This document shows, piece after piece, positions 16,303-24,642 of a stretch of 64,000 nt of DNA. Source of the DNA: Niveibacterium terrae (lineage in GTDB: Bacteria > Pseudomonadota > Gammaproteobacteria > Burkholderiales > Rhodocyclaceae). Position numbers and translations under genes: made by a program. The first letter of the stretch is position 1. Each line of letters opens with the position of its first letter. The stretch is taken from assembly GCF_048213115.1 (NCBI RefSeq), contig NZ_CP172404.1:62001-126000 (forward strand), read 5' to 3'. The notes below the pieces were generated by a model, which was not told the DNA's origin, did not search any database, and saw nothing but the letters and a program-made list of their open reading frames with translations.

Positions 16303-17169
16303 TTACTGCATCTGTTCGATGCCGGCCAGCACCCAGCCTTGCCCGCCCGTGGCAGGCTTGGCGAGGTGCCAGACCTCGTCGAAAGGCGCCGGGGCGGCAT
16401 TGGCCTCTTCGCGCAGCAGGCCATGGAAGCGGACGCTGGCGATGTGGCGATTCGCTTCCTCGGTCACGTCGATCAGCTCGGCTTCCAGAGACACGACATC
16501 GGTCTTTTCGGTCTTGCCGGCGCGCGCGTCGATGTCGAGCTTGAGTTCGGCGAACATCTCGGGCGACGTGAACTCGCGGATATCGTCGAGGTTGCCGGCG
16601 TCGTGAGCGGCCTGCAGGCGGATGAAGTTGACCTTGGCGCTGCGCGTGAAGGCTTCGCTGTCGAAGCCGGCCGGAACGCTGGCGCCGGTCGCGGCGGCAC
16701 CCGCAAAGCCCGAATTGGCGGCCGGATGGATCTGCGTGACCGGCGCCGAATAAGGCGTCTGGTTCGCGTAAGCCATCGCCTCGCGCTGGGGGGCGGGGCG
16801 GCTCATCAGACGGCGGATCAGCATGAAGGCGATGCCCGCAACGATGACCAGCAACAGGATGCCGGCGAAGTTGCCGCCGACGCCCAAGTGCGAGAGCAGC
16901 GCGGCGAGACCGATGCCGGCCGCGAGGCCGGCGAGCGGGCCGGCCCAGCGACGCCAGCCGGACTGGGTCGGGGCGGCCTGCGGGCGAACGCCCGGCGCGG
17001 GCGTCGCGGCCGGAGCCTGGGCGGGCCTGGCCTGACGGGCTGACTGGGTGACCGGAGCGCGCTGCATGCCGAAAGAGCGGCCGCCGCCCAGGCGTCGGGC
17101 GCTCGCGTCGCTGATCGTGACCATCAGGCCCAGCATCACGGCAAATACTGCAAGCATCACTCTTTTCAT
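16303..17169 (-). CDS. Tim44-like domain protein
   Basis: A 288-residue exported or membrane protein. It has a signal-type N-terminus (MKRVMLAVFAVMLGLMV), an Ala/Pro/Gln-rich segment with LGGGRSFGMQR, two membrane helices (about residues 78-95 and 103-120), and a Tim44-like domain from about residue 160. The last starts with FTRSAKVNFIRLQAAHDAGN and includes FTSPEMFAELKLD. The start at 17169 follows AAAGGA. Bacterial Tim44-like proteins are often coded beside ubiE; their role is not settled. Same strand and close spacing with ubiE (81 bp) and ubiJ suggest one operon. Confidence 0.88.
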   Translation of the reverse strand: MKRVMLAVFAVMLGLMVTISDASARRLGGGRSFGMQRAPVTQSARQARPAQAPAATPAPGVRPQAAPTQSGWRRWAGPLAGLAAGIGLAALLSHLGVGGNFAGILLLVIVAGIAFMLIRRLMSRPAPQREAMAYANQTPYSAPVTQIHPAANSGFAGAAATGASVPAGFDSEAFTRSAKVNFIRLQAAHDAGNLDDIREFTSPEMFAELKLDIDARAGKTEKTDVVSLEAELIDVTEEANRHIASVRFHGLLREEANAAPAPFDEVWHLAKPATGGQGWVLAGIEQMQ

Positions 17170-17250
17170 CGCTGTCCTTTGGGTGGTTGGATTCAAGGCC
17201 TCAGATGCGGGTCCTCGCCTGAAGTTCAAGCGCGGGAGCCGGCTCAAGAG

Positions 17251-17988
17251 TCAGAATTTGTAAGCGCGATGCAGCGCGACGGCGCCCGCAGCCAGGTTGA
17301 AGTACTGGACCCTCTCCAGCCCGACTCCGCTCATCATCTGCACGAGCGTCTGCTGGTCGGGGTGCATCCGGATCGATTCGGCCAGATAGCGGTAGCTCGC
17401 CGAATCCTGGGCGACCTTCTCGCCGAGCCAGGGCAGAACCTTGAACGAATAGAGGTCGTAAGCGGAGGCGAGCGGTTTCCAGATCCTTGAGAACTCCAGC
17501 ACCAGCAGCCGCCCGCCCGGGCGCAGCACGCGGCGCATCTCGGTAAGCGCGACTTCCTTGTGGGTCATGTTGCGCAGGCCGAACGCGACGGTGACCAGAT
17601 CGAAACTGTCGCTGGCGAAAGGCAGCTTTTCCGCATCGCACTGGGCGGTCGGCAGCGCGAAGCCCTTGTCGAACACCCGGTCGCGCCCGACCGAGAGCAT
17701 CGCGTGGTTGATGTCGGTCAGCCACACTTCGCCGGTCGGTCCGACCCGCTTCGCGAACGCGAGCGAGAGGTCGGCCGTGCCGCCGGCGACATCGAGTACC
17801 CGCTCGCCAGGGCGCACGTTCGCGATCTCGATCGCGAACTTCTTCCACAGGCGGTGCATGCCCAGCGACATCAGGTCGTTCATCACGTCGTAGCGGGTCG
17901 CGACCGACGTGAAGACTCCGGCGACGCGCGAAGCCTTTTCTTCCTCGGCGACGGTCTCGAAGCCGAAATGGGTGGTTTTGTCGTTCAT
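17251..17988 (-). CDS. ubiE: Ubiquinone/menaquinone C-methyltransferase
   Basis: A 245-residue SAM-dependent methyltransferase, the normal size for UbiE. Motifs seen are TTHFGFETVAEEEKA at the N-terminus, the SAM loop VLDVAGGTADLSL, the post-motif TDINHAML and the later FGLRNMTHKE and VLEFS. It C-methylates 2-polyprenyl-6-methoxy-1,4-benzoquinol (and demethylmenaquinol where present) in the cytoplasm at the membrane. It is the first gene of the minus-strand ubiE-Tim44-ubiJ set. In relatives a DUF971 gene commonly precedes it; here that gene is 15.4 kb away beyond the receptor array. Confidence 0.96.
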   Translation of the reverse strand: MNDKTTHFGFETVAEEEKASRVAGVFTSVATRYDVMNDLMSLGMHRLWKKFAIEIANVRPGERVLDVAGGTADLSLAFAKRVGPTGEVWLTDINHAMLSVGRDRVFDKGFALPTAQCDAEKLPFASDSFDLVTVAFGLRNMTHKEVALTEMRRVLRPGGRLLVLEFSRIWKPLASAYDLYSFKVLPWLGEKVAQDSASYRYLAESIRMHPDQQTLVQMMSGVGLERVQYFNLAAGAVALHRAYKF

Positions 17989-18217
17989 GGCGAGGTTGAG
18001 GAGTGGCCGGGAGCGGAGCTCATCTTAGCGCATGCCGTTCGGCTCTGTGTGCGCACTGAAATGAGGCAAATAGACAGCCGAATGCACTCATCTGGTGCGC
18101 AAATGGCCCGATTCGGGCATGCCCTTCCGGGGGCGGAGGGCCGACGCACCTAGTTTGTGCAATTTTCACAACAAAAGCGGCTAAATGTTTCTGCGTTATT
18201 GTTTGTGTCGCAGATGT

Positions 18218-18273
18218 GTAACAAGTCTGTTGCTTTTACAGCTATTTTCGCCGGCTTGGGCATGCAGATTGCT
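18218..18273 (+). promoter_or_regulatory. Receptor A: upstream dyad and sigma-54-type promoter
   Basis: The dyad GTAACA-AGTC-TGTTGC spans 18218-18233. GGGCAT-N5-TTGCT follows at 18258-18273; it matches the -24/-12 consensus TGGCAC-N5-TTGCW in spacing, with two substitutions. Predicted transcription starts near 18284, giving a leader of about 72 nt. The rest of the 367-bp gap back to ubiE shows no gene. Confidence 0.6.
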
Positions 18274-18355
18274 GCAAAACGTGTCTGTTTGATCACAGTC
18301 GTGACAATCACCTCCCCGGCGAGGGCGGGGTTGTAACAACAAAGGGAAGAAAACC

Positions 18356-21148
18356 GTGAAAATGAAACCTCTGGCCCTGGCCATCGCCTCCCTGGGAGTC
18401 TGCTCGATCTCCCTCGCTGCGTTCGCCGAAGCTCCGACCGAAAAAATCGAAATCACCGGTTCGCGCATCAAGCGCGTCGACGACGAAGGCGCTGCGCCCG
18501 TCCAGGTGATCTCCAAGGCGGACATCACGAAGACCGGCGCGACGACGGTCCGCGAGCTGATCGACACGATCTCGGGTTCGACGAGCAGTCTGTCCGATGC
18601 CGGCGGTTCCACTTCTTTCGCTGGCGGTGCGAGCTCGGCTTCGCTGCGCAACATGGGCAAGCAGAGCACTCTGGTTCTCGTGAACTTCCGTCGTATCGCC
18701 GCTTACCCGCTGGCCGACTTCAACGAAACCTTCACGAACATCGATTCGATCCCGTTCGAGGCGATCGAGCGCGTCGAAATCCTGAAGAACGGCGGTTCGG
18801 CGATCTACGGTTCGGACGCCGTCGCCGGCGTCATCAACATCGTCACGAAGAAGTCCTTCGAAGGCGTTGCCGGACACGCGAGCTACCAGCAGGACGCGAA
18901 CACCAGCAAGTTCGTCGAAAAGAACGCGTCGCTCACGGCTGGCTTCGGCAACCTTCAGGATGATGGCTACAACATCCTCGCCAACTTCGAAGCGTTCAAG
19001 CGCGACGGCGTCGACTCATGGCGCGATCTGCTTGACCACGTCAATCCGGCCTACAAGGATCCGGATCTCTTCCCGTCCTTCGGCACGGGTTCGACCTACT
19101 CCTATCCGGGCAATATCAACGGCAAGGCGATCGCGGGTTGTACGACCGTCAACGCAGCTGGTCAGTGTATTTACGATCGTTATCAGCGCTTCCAGGCTCA
19201 GCCTTCCAGTGAGCGGCAGAACCTGTTGGTCAGCGGAACCTATAAACTGGGCGGCGAACTTGAAGGCTTCTCCGAGTTTCTGTACTCGCACATCACGACC
19301 GATTACCAGAACGCTTATGCGACCTATGGTTCCGCTGCGTCGCCGAGCTTTTGGGCGAATGCGACGACCGGGGAGAGGCAGACTTTCCGCTATTACAAGT
19401 TGCCCGCGACTCACCCTCTCAACACTACTGGCGCTGATGCAAGCTGGAGCTACCGCTTCGCCGACGCTCCGTCTGAAAAGGAAGTTGAGACTGACCAGTA
19501 CCGTGTCTTGACCGGTCTGCGCGGTGTCGTCCACGGCTGGGACTGGGAATCGGCTCTCGGCGTGATGGGCGGCAAGACGACGGATTCCCGACGCGGAGCG
19601 ATCAGTGTCAGTGGTTTCAACGACGTGATCGGTCAGTCTTCGGACGCCGATTTCTTCAACAAGACCAACGGCTACAAGATTGGCAAGGCCAACAGCGCCG
19701 ACGTGCTGAACAAGCTGTTCCCGTCCTTTGGCTATACGGCGAAGAACTCGAACGTGTTCTTCGACGGCAAGATCAACGGCGAATGGGGCAGCATCGGTGG
19801 TCGTCCCATCAATGTTGCGACGGGTTTCGATGCTCACCACGAGCGAATGGAAATCAATCCGACCGACAAGCTCGCCAACGGCGATATGGTTGGCTACGGC
19901 GTCTCGACCGTTGATGCTTCGCGCAGCTATGGCGCGATCTTTTCGGAAGTGAATCTGCCGGTTCTGAAGCAGCTCGAAGTGCAGGCCGCGGCCCGCGTCG
20001 ACAAGTACGAAGGCTTCGATCCGCACTTCTCGCCGAAGATTGGTTTCCGCTATTCGCCGACCAAGAAGCTGCTGTTCCGCGGTACCTTCGAGACCGGTTT
20101 CCGCGCGCCTAACCTGACCGAGAGCGCTCCGTCGCGCAAGGTGTCGTTCGCTTCGGTTGCCGATCCGAAGCGTTGCCCGGCTGCGATCCAGTATGCGAAG
20201 GATTTGAGGGCCGAAGCCGCCGCCCTGCCCAATACCGATCCGGAAAAGGCTCAGAAGTTGGCGAAGGCTGACATTGTCAGGCAGAACGAGTGCAGCGGCG
20301 TCATGAACGTGACGAGCAACAATCCGGATCTGAAGCCCGAGACCTCGAAGTCCTTCACGATTGGTTTCGCGTTCGAACCGATCCCCGGTTGGAGCACGAC
20401 CGTCGATTACTGGGCGATCACCCGTAAGGATGAGATCGGCGTCAGGAGCACTTCGGAAGTTCTGGCCTCGGAAGATACCCAGGCTCCGAACGTGGTAAAT
20501 CGCTCCAAGGATTTGGCCAACGATCCGACCTTCTCTGTTGATGATCAGAAAACCTACGGAGTCACGACAGGGGCTCTGGAGTCGATCAAGCTCCAGTTCG
20601 AGAACATCTCGAAGACCCGGACTTCGGGTATCGACTGGGCGGTCAAGGGCTCGCAGGCGACGCCGATCGGCCGTCTGGGTTGGGATCTCGATGCCGTCTA
20701 TACGCTGAAGTATCAAGAGTACAGCCCGTCGCGCGGAGACTGGGGTGACAACCTGGTTGGCCGTTACGGTTATTCGCGCTGGGTGCTCGGCAATACGGTT
20801 TCGCTGAAGAACGGCAGCTTCACGAACTCGATCCGTTACACCTGGAACAGCGGTTACACGCTGCAGCGCGATTACAACGATTCCAGCTGGACGACCGAAG
20901 GCTGTGCGGACTATGGGCTCAGCCAAGGTCAGTGCCGCGTCGGCAACTACGAGCGTTTCGACTACAACGTCGCGTACACGGGTGTGAAGAATCTGACCAT
21001 CAACTTCAACATCCGCAACATCTTCGATCAGCGTCCTCCGGTCGACTACCGCGACTACCTCGAGAACAACAGCGGCATCATCCCGTCGAGCATCTCCGAT
21101 GTTCAGGGACGCGTGTTCAAGCTCTCGCTCGACTATCGCTTCAAGTAA
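18356..21148 (+). CDS. TonB-dependent outer-membrane receptor (array member A)
   Basis: A 930-residue receptor: signal peptide (about 1-24), TonB-box-like EKIEITGSRIKRVD, plug domain to about residue 155 (SASLRNMGKQSTLVLVN, AIERVEILKNGGSAIYGSDA) and a 22-strand type barrel. It imports an unidentified ligand across the outer membrane using the TonB system. The GTG start at 18356, with AAGGGAAG upstream, is shared in position by all five array members. It is the most divergent copy: the loop Cys pair is CTTVNAAGQC, and the protein ends in Phe-Lys rather than a terminal Phe. Flanked by its own promoter and terminator. The ligand cannot be read from sequence. Confidence 0.93.
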   Translation: MKMKPLALAIASLGVCSISLAAFAEAPTEKIEITGSRIKRVDDEGAAPVQVISKADITKTGATTVRELIDTISGSTSSLSDAGGSTSFAGGASSASLRNMGKQSTLVLVNFRRIAAYPLADFNETFTNIDSIPFEAIERVEILKNGGSAIYGSDAVAGVINIVTKKSFEGVAGHASYQQDANTSKFVEKNASLTAGFGNLQDDGYNILANFEAFKRDGVDSWRDLLDHVNPAYKDPDLFPSFGTGSTYSYPGNINGKAIAGCTTVNAAGQCIYDRYQRFQAQPSSERQNLLVSGTYKLGGELEGFSEFLYSHITTDYQNAYATYGSAASPSFWANATTGERQTFRYYKLPATHPLNTTGADASWSYRFADAPSEKEVETDQYRVLTGLRGVVHGWDWESALGVMGGKTTDSRRGAISVSGFNDVIGQSSDADFFNKTNGYKIGKANSADVLNKLFPSFGYTAKNSNVFFDGKINGEWGSIGGRPINVATGFDAHHERMEINPTDKLANGDMVGYGVSTVDASRSYGAIFSEVNLPVLKQLEVQAAARVDKYEGFDPHFSPKIGFRYSPTKKLLFRGTFETGFRAPNLTESAPSRKVSFASVADPKRCPAAIQYAKDLRAEAAALPNTDPEKAQKLAKADIVRQNECSGVMNVTSNNPDLKPETSKSFTIGFAFEPIPGWSTTVDYWAITRKDEIGVRSTSEVLASEDTQAPNVVNRSKDLANDPTFSVDDQKTYGVTTGALESIKLQFENISKTRTSGIDWAVKGSQATPIGRLGWDLDAVYTLKYQEYSPSRGDWGDNLVGRYGYSRWVLGNTVSLKNGSFTNSIRYTWNSGYTLQRDYNDSSWTTEGCADYGLSQGQCRVGNYERFDYNVAYTGVKNLTINFNIRNIFDQRPPVDYRDYLENNSGIIPSSISDVQGRVFKLSLDYRFK

Positions 21149-21171
21149 TCCTTCGAGTTTCTACGAAGCAG

Positions 21172-21202
21172 AACGGGCCGGCTTATGCCGGCCCGTTTTT
21201 TT
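21172..21202 (+). terminator. Intrinsic terminator of receptor A
   Basis: AACGGGCCGGC and GCCGGCCCGTT form an 11-bp stem with a TTAT loop, followed directly by seven T. The sequence differs from the terminators of receptors B, C and E. Confidence 0.92.
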
Positions 21203-21294
21203 GGGGGCTTCTGACTCAGCTTCGCGCCGCGTCTGTTGTGTTTCAGGGTGTTGCAAAACCAGCAGATCCGCACCTTTGGGTGGCATGAAATCCC

Positions 21295-21315
21295 GAAAAT
21301 GGGGCATGAAGTTGC
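21295..21315 (+). promoter_or_regulatory. Second conserved upstream block, receptor B
   Basis: GAAAATGGGGCATGAAGTTGC (written here as GAAAATGGGG plus CATGAAGTTGC) is shared with the regions before receptors C and D. It lies exactly 89 nt before the GTAACA dyad in each. The gap between the two blocks is mostly diverged. Function unknown; it could be a further regulator site. Confidence 0.4.
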
Positions 21316-21403
21316 GCTTCAGGCACAATTTGTAGCGTGCCTCGGCAATTTAGTTCCATTGTTTGTCTGTTTGTGTTGTGTTTGTTGCTTGATTTGCTTG
21401 ACT

Positions 21404-21459
21404 GTAACAAAACCGTTGCTTTTATGAGTGGACTTTTCCTCTGAGGCATGTGGGTTGCT
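21404..21459 (+). promoter_or_regulatory. Receptor B: upstream dyad and sigma-54-type promoter
   Basis: Dyad GTAACA-AAAC-CGTTGC at 21404-21419, then AGGCAT-N5-TTGCT at 21444-21459. Spacing between the two is the same as for receptor A. Predicted start near 21470, leader about 82 nt. The remainder of the 403-bp gap holds receptor A's terminator and the second conserved block; no gene was seen. Confidence 0.6.
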
Positions 21460-21551
21460 CTTGTAGGGCTGTTGCGGCCAAAAGCCGCGATCACCACCAC
21501 CCGCTTTCTGGATGCTCAATCCGGGCGGTAACAAGCAAAGGGACTCACACC

Positions 21552-24164
21552 GTGAAGATGAAACCACTGGCCTTGGCCATCGCGTCGCTCGGGGTCTATT
21601 CGGCCTCGCTGAGCGCTTACGCTGACACGTCACCCGAAAAGATCGAAGTCACCGGCTCGCGGATCAAGCGGGTCGACGCTGAAACCGCGTCACCCGTCGA
21701 AGTCGTCACGCGTGCCGACATCGCGAAGAGCGGCAGTGCCACGGTGGCCGATGCGCTGCGCACGATTACCGCGAATGCCGGTAGCTTTAGCGAGAACTGG
21801 ACGAACTCGTTCTCGCCGGGCGCTTCGGGCATCTCGCTGCGCGGTCTGGGCCAGAAGTCCACGCTGGTGCTGATCAACGGTCGTCGCGCGCCTAACTACG
21901 GCTTTGCGCAGAATTTGTCGGATACCTATTTCGACCTGAATTCGCTGCCGGCCTCGGCGATCGAGCGGGTCGAAGTCCTGAAGGATGGCGCTTCGGCGAT
22001 CTACGGTTCCGATGCGATCGCAGGCGTCGTCAACGTGATCCTGCGCCAGGACTTTAAAGGCCTGGAAGTGTCGGCCGAACAGGGCATTTCGGACGAGAAC
22101 GACCTGCCGGAGTCGCACGTCTCGATCACCGGGGGGCTCGGCACTCTGTCCGAGAATGGCTACAACGTGCTCGCTTCGCTGGACTACTTCAAGCGAACCG
22201 GCATCACCTATGCCGACCGCGCTTTCACGCGCGATTCCGATACATCCAGCAAACCCGGTGGTGCATTCGGCTGGAGCAATACCGGCACCTACCGGACCGG
22301 AACCTATACGCGGGTTGCGATGGCGAATTGTCCCTTCGGAACCGCAACGGTCGATGCGGCCAAGTTCGGAGCGGGTTACAGCGGGACCGCCTGCATGTAC
22401 AACCCGGCCGAATACCAGAACGCATTTCCGGACACGGAACGGATCAACTTCTTCAGCCATGGAACCTTCAATCTGGGTAGCTCTCTGCAGGCTTTCGGCG
22501 AAGTTTTCGGTTCGCATACCTCGACCCAGCAGACCTTTACTCCTGGCGCCATTTCGACCAGCGGCTCGAGCACGCGTTATGACCCGACCACTGGTGGTGT
22601 CGCGGTCATCGATACGCGGCTGCCGGTTGGCAATGCGGCGAACCCGTATTCGACGCCCGCCCGGTTCGGCTACACGTTCTTCGACGTCGGCCCTCGATCG
22701 GCCGACATCACTACTGATGCCTACCGACTTCTCGGTGGACTGAAAGGCTCGCTGAAGACTTGGGACTGGGAGTTTGCGTTGACCTCGGGTCAGAGCAAGT
22801 CCAAGCAGGAGCAGTACAACCGCATCAATGCGATTGCGCTGCAGAAGGCGATCGCCGATGGGTCGTACAATTTCCTGAACCCGACCAAGGAGCAGGCCGA
22901 TGCTCTGCGCCTGAATCTTCACCGGGAGGCAACCTCGAAGCTCTATACGGCGGATGCGAACATCCGCGGCGATCTGTTTTCGCTGCCGGCCGGGGCGGTT
23001 GGCGCCGTGTTCGGCGTCGATTTTCGCCGCGAACAGCTCGACGACGTTCCGGATCAATGGCTGACCGGAGGCTATGTGCTGGGTCAGGGCGCGACCGAAA
23101 CTCACGGTTCGCGCAATGTCGGCGCTGGTTTCTTTGAGTTTGCGATTCCGGTGCTCAAGACAGTCGAAATCGGCCTTGCTGGTCGTGGCGACAAGTACAG
23201 CGACTTCGGTTCGGCCTTCTCGCCATCGGCGAAGATCAAGTTCACGCCGATGAAGGAACTGGCCTTCCGCGCATCCTGGGGCAAGGGCTTCCGTGCTCCG
23301 ACGTTGGCCGAGAACTCGCAATCGAACTCGACCTACTTCACGACGATTACCGACACCACGCCTCCTGCGGGTCACCCCGAGCTGAAGAACAAATCCTTCA
23401 ACATCGCTGGTGTTCTGGTCGGCAATCCGGATCTGAAGGCCGAAAAGTCGACGACCGTGAACTTCGGCATCGTCGCCCAGCCGGTCAAGGCGATCGACTT
23501 CACCGTTGACTACTACCGGATCAAGCAGAAGGATCTGGTTGGGACCGACAGCCTGTCCTACATCCTGGCACACGAGAACGATGCCCAGTATGCCGGTCAG
23601 GTCGTTCGCGATGCGACGACCGGGCAGGTTCTGTACATCAGCAACAAGTATCGCAACCTTGAGTATGTGCAGACCAGCGGTATCGACATCACCGCCAACT
23701 GGCGCCTGGGCCAGGTGGGGCCAGCCAAGCTCTCCACGAAGTTCGACTGGAACTATCTGATTGACTGGAAGACGCCACCCGCAGCCGGAGCAGATGCGGT
23801 CAACTATGCCGGCAACGATGGCTGGGGGTCGGTGTTCCATCGCAACCAGGGCAAGCTGAAGATCAACTGGGATGCTCCGGTTTGGTCGGTTTCCTTGGGT
23901 ATCAACTACCTCGACGGCTACAACCATCTTGATCCGGTGACCGACAGCGATGGCAACGTCGTTCAAGACCATGTCAATGCTTACATCACGACCGACATCT
24001 TCACCAGCTACAACGTGACGAAGGCGCTGCAGGCGACCTTCTCGATCCAGAACATCGAGAACCGCAACCCGCCCTATGACGCCAGCTACTCGGCTGGCTA
24101 TGAAACCTACGACTACAACCTGCGCGGGCGCTACTACCGCCTGGGCGTCAACTACAAGTTCTGA
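21552..24164 (+). CDS. TonB-dependent outer-membrane receptor (array member B)
   Basis: An 870-residue receptor: signal peptide ending near SLSAYA, EKIEVTGSRIKRVD, plug (ISLRGLGQKSTLVLING, AIERVEVLKDGASAIYGSDA) and barrel ending in the usual aromatic (YRLGVNYKF). An extracellular-type loop holds Cys260 and Cys281. The GTG at 21552 follows AAAGGGA. It is closely related to receptor C; an 84-nt block around 23235-23318 is identical in both, silent positions included. Its 3' region and terminator also match those of C. It transports an unknown ligand; no enzyme or inner-membrane transporter gene is adjacent to suggest one. Confidence 0.94.
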   Translation: MKMKPLALAIASLGVYSASLSAYADTSPEKIEVTGSRIKRVDAETASPVEVVTRADIAKSGSATVADALRTITANAGSFSENWTNSFSPGASGISLRGLGQKSTLVLINGRRAPNYGFAQNLSDTYFDLNSLPASAIERVEVLKDGASAIYGSDAIAGVVNVILRQDFKGLEVSAEQGISDENDLPESHVSITGGLGTLSENGYNVLASLDYFKRTGITYADRAFTRDSDTSSKPGGAFGWSNTGTYRTGTYTRVAMANCPFGTATVDAAKFGAGYSGTACMYNPAEYQNAFPDTERINFFSHGTFNLGSSLQAFGEVFGSHTSTQQTFTPGAISTSGSSTRYDPTTGGVAVIDTRLPVGNAANPYSTPARFGYTFFDVGPRSADITTDAYRLLGGLKGSLKTWDWEFALTSGQSKSKQEQYNRINAIALQKAIADGSYNFLNPTKEQADALRLNLHREATSKLYTADANIRGDLFSLPAGAVGAVFGVDFRREQLDDVPDQWLTGGYVLGQGATETHGSRNVGAGFFEFAIPVLKTVEIGLAGRGDKYSDFGSAFSPSAKIKFTPMKELAFRASWGKGFRAPTLAENSQSNSTYFTTITDTTPPAGHPELKNKSFNIAGVLVGNPDLKAEKSTTVNFGIVAQPVKAIDFTVDYYRIKQKDLVGTDSLSYILAHENDAQYAGQVVRDATTGQVLYISNKYRNLEYVQTSGIDITANWRLGQVGPAKLSTKFDWNYLIDWKTPPAAGADAVNYAGNDGWGSVFHRNQGKLKINWDAPVWSVSLGINYLDGYNHLDPVTDSDGNVVQDHVNAYITTDIFTSYNVTKALQATFSIQNIENRNPPYDASYSAGYETYDYNLRGRYYRLGVNYKF

Positions 24165-24188
24165 TTTTCACGGCAGTCTGTACTTTTC

Positions 24189-24217
24189 AAGCGCACCTTC
24201 GGGTGCGCTTTTTTTTT
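24189..24217 (+). terminator. Intrinsic terminator of receptor B, followed by a G-run
   Basis: AAGCGCACC and GGTGCGCTT pair around a TTCG tetraloop, followed by T to 24217. The T-run passes directly into twelve G (24218-24229). The same hairpin follows receptors C and E. Confidence 0.92.
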
Positions 24218-24387
24218 GGGGGGGGGGGGATGTGCCCAGCATAGGCGCCCCCCTGAGGGGGCAAGTCAGGCCCTGGGGGGATCACGGTTGTTCGCGTTGG
24301 CTGTCCCTATCCCGATCGGCTGGCGATGGGTGCTCTTAAATGGTGCAAGGCGGGTAGTGATGCACCGATTTGTCGCGCAAAGAAGCT

Positions 24388-24407
24388 GAGATGGGGCAGA
24401 AAGTTGC
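24388..24407 (+). promoter_or_regulatory. Second conserved upstream block, receptor C
   Basis: GAGATGGGGCAGAAAGTTGC, 89 nt before the dyad, is the counterpart of the block before receptors B and D. It contains the small inverted repeat GGCA-N6-TGCC. Confidence 0.4.
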
Positions 24408-24495
24408 CGGAGGGGAACATTTATTAATGCGCTGTAGCAATAAACCCTAGGAACAGCGAGAACTGGTGAAGTTATGTTGTTCTTGTCGCAAATTT

Positions 24496-24550
24496 GTAAC
24501 AGAAGTGTTGCTTTTGTGGATAGCTTTGTCGGACGGGCATACAGGTTGCA
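24496..24550 (+). promoter_or_regulatory. Receptor C: upstream dyad and sigma-54-type promoter
   Basis: Dyad GTAACA-GAAG-TGTTGC at 24496-24511, then GGGCAT-ACAGG-TTGCA at 24535-24550. Predicted start near 24561, leader about 82 nt. Apart from the terminator, G-run and second block, the 478-bp gap contains no gene. Part of it (24240-24300) resembles the region after receptor C. Confidence 0.62.
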
Positions 24551-24642
24551 AAAGCCCGGTCGACTCGGTTCAGAACCGGGCATTTCACCTCCCCGCTCAG
24601 TGGGAGCGAAAACAAGCGATCACAAGCAAAAGGACTATCACC

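Noticed and set aside
18218..18273. Reading TTGCTT after the dyad as a sigma-70 -35 box
   Set aside because: No acceptable -10 lies 16-18 bp downstream in any of the five copies, whereas the -24/-12 type match recurs at a fixed place.
21301..21315. The second conserved block as an extra sigma-54 promoter
   Set aside because: GGGCAT and TTGC are separated by 4 rather than 5 bases in B, C and D; sigma-54 is strict about this spacing.
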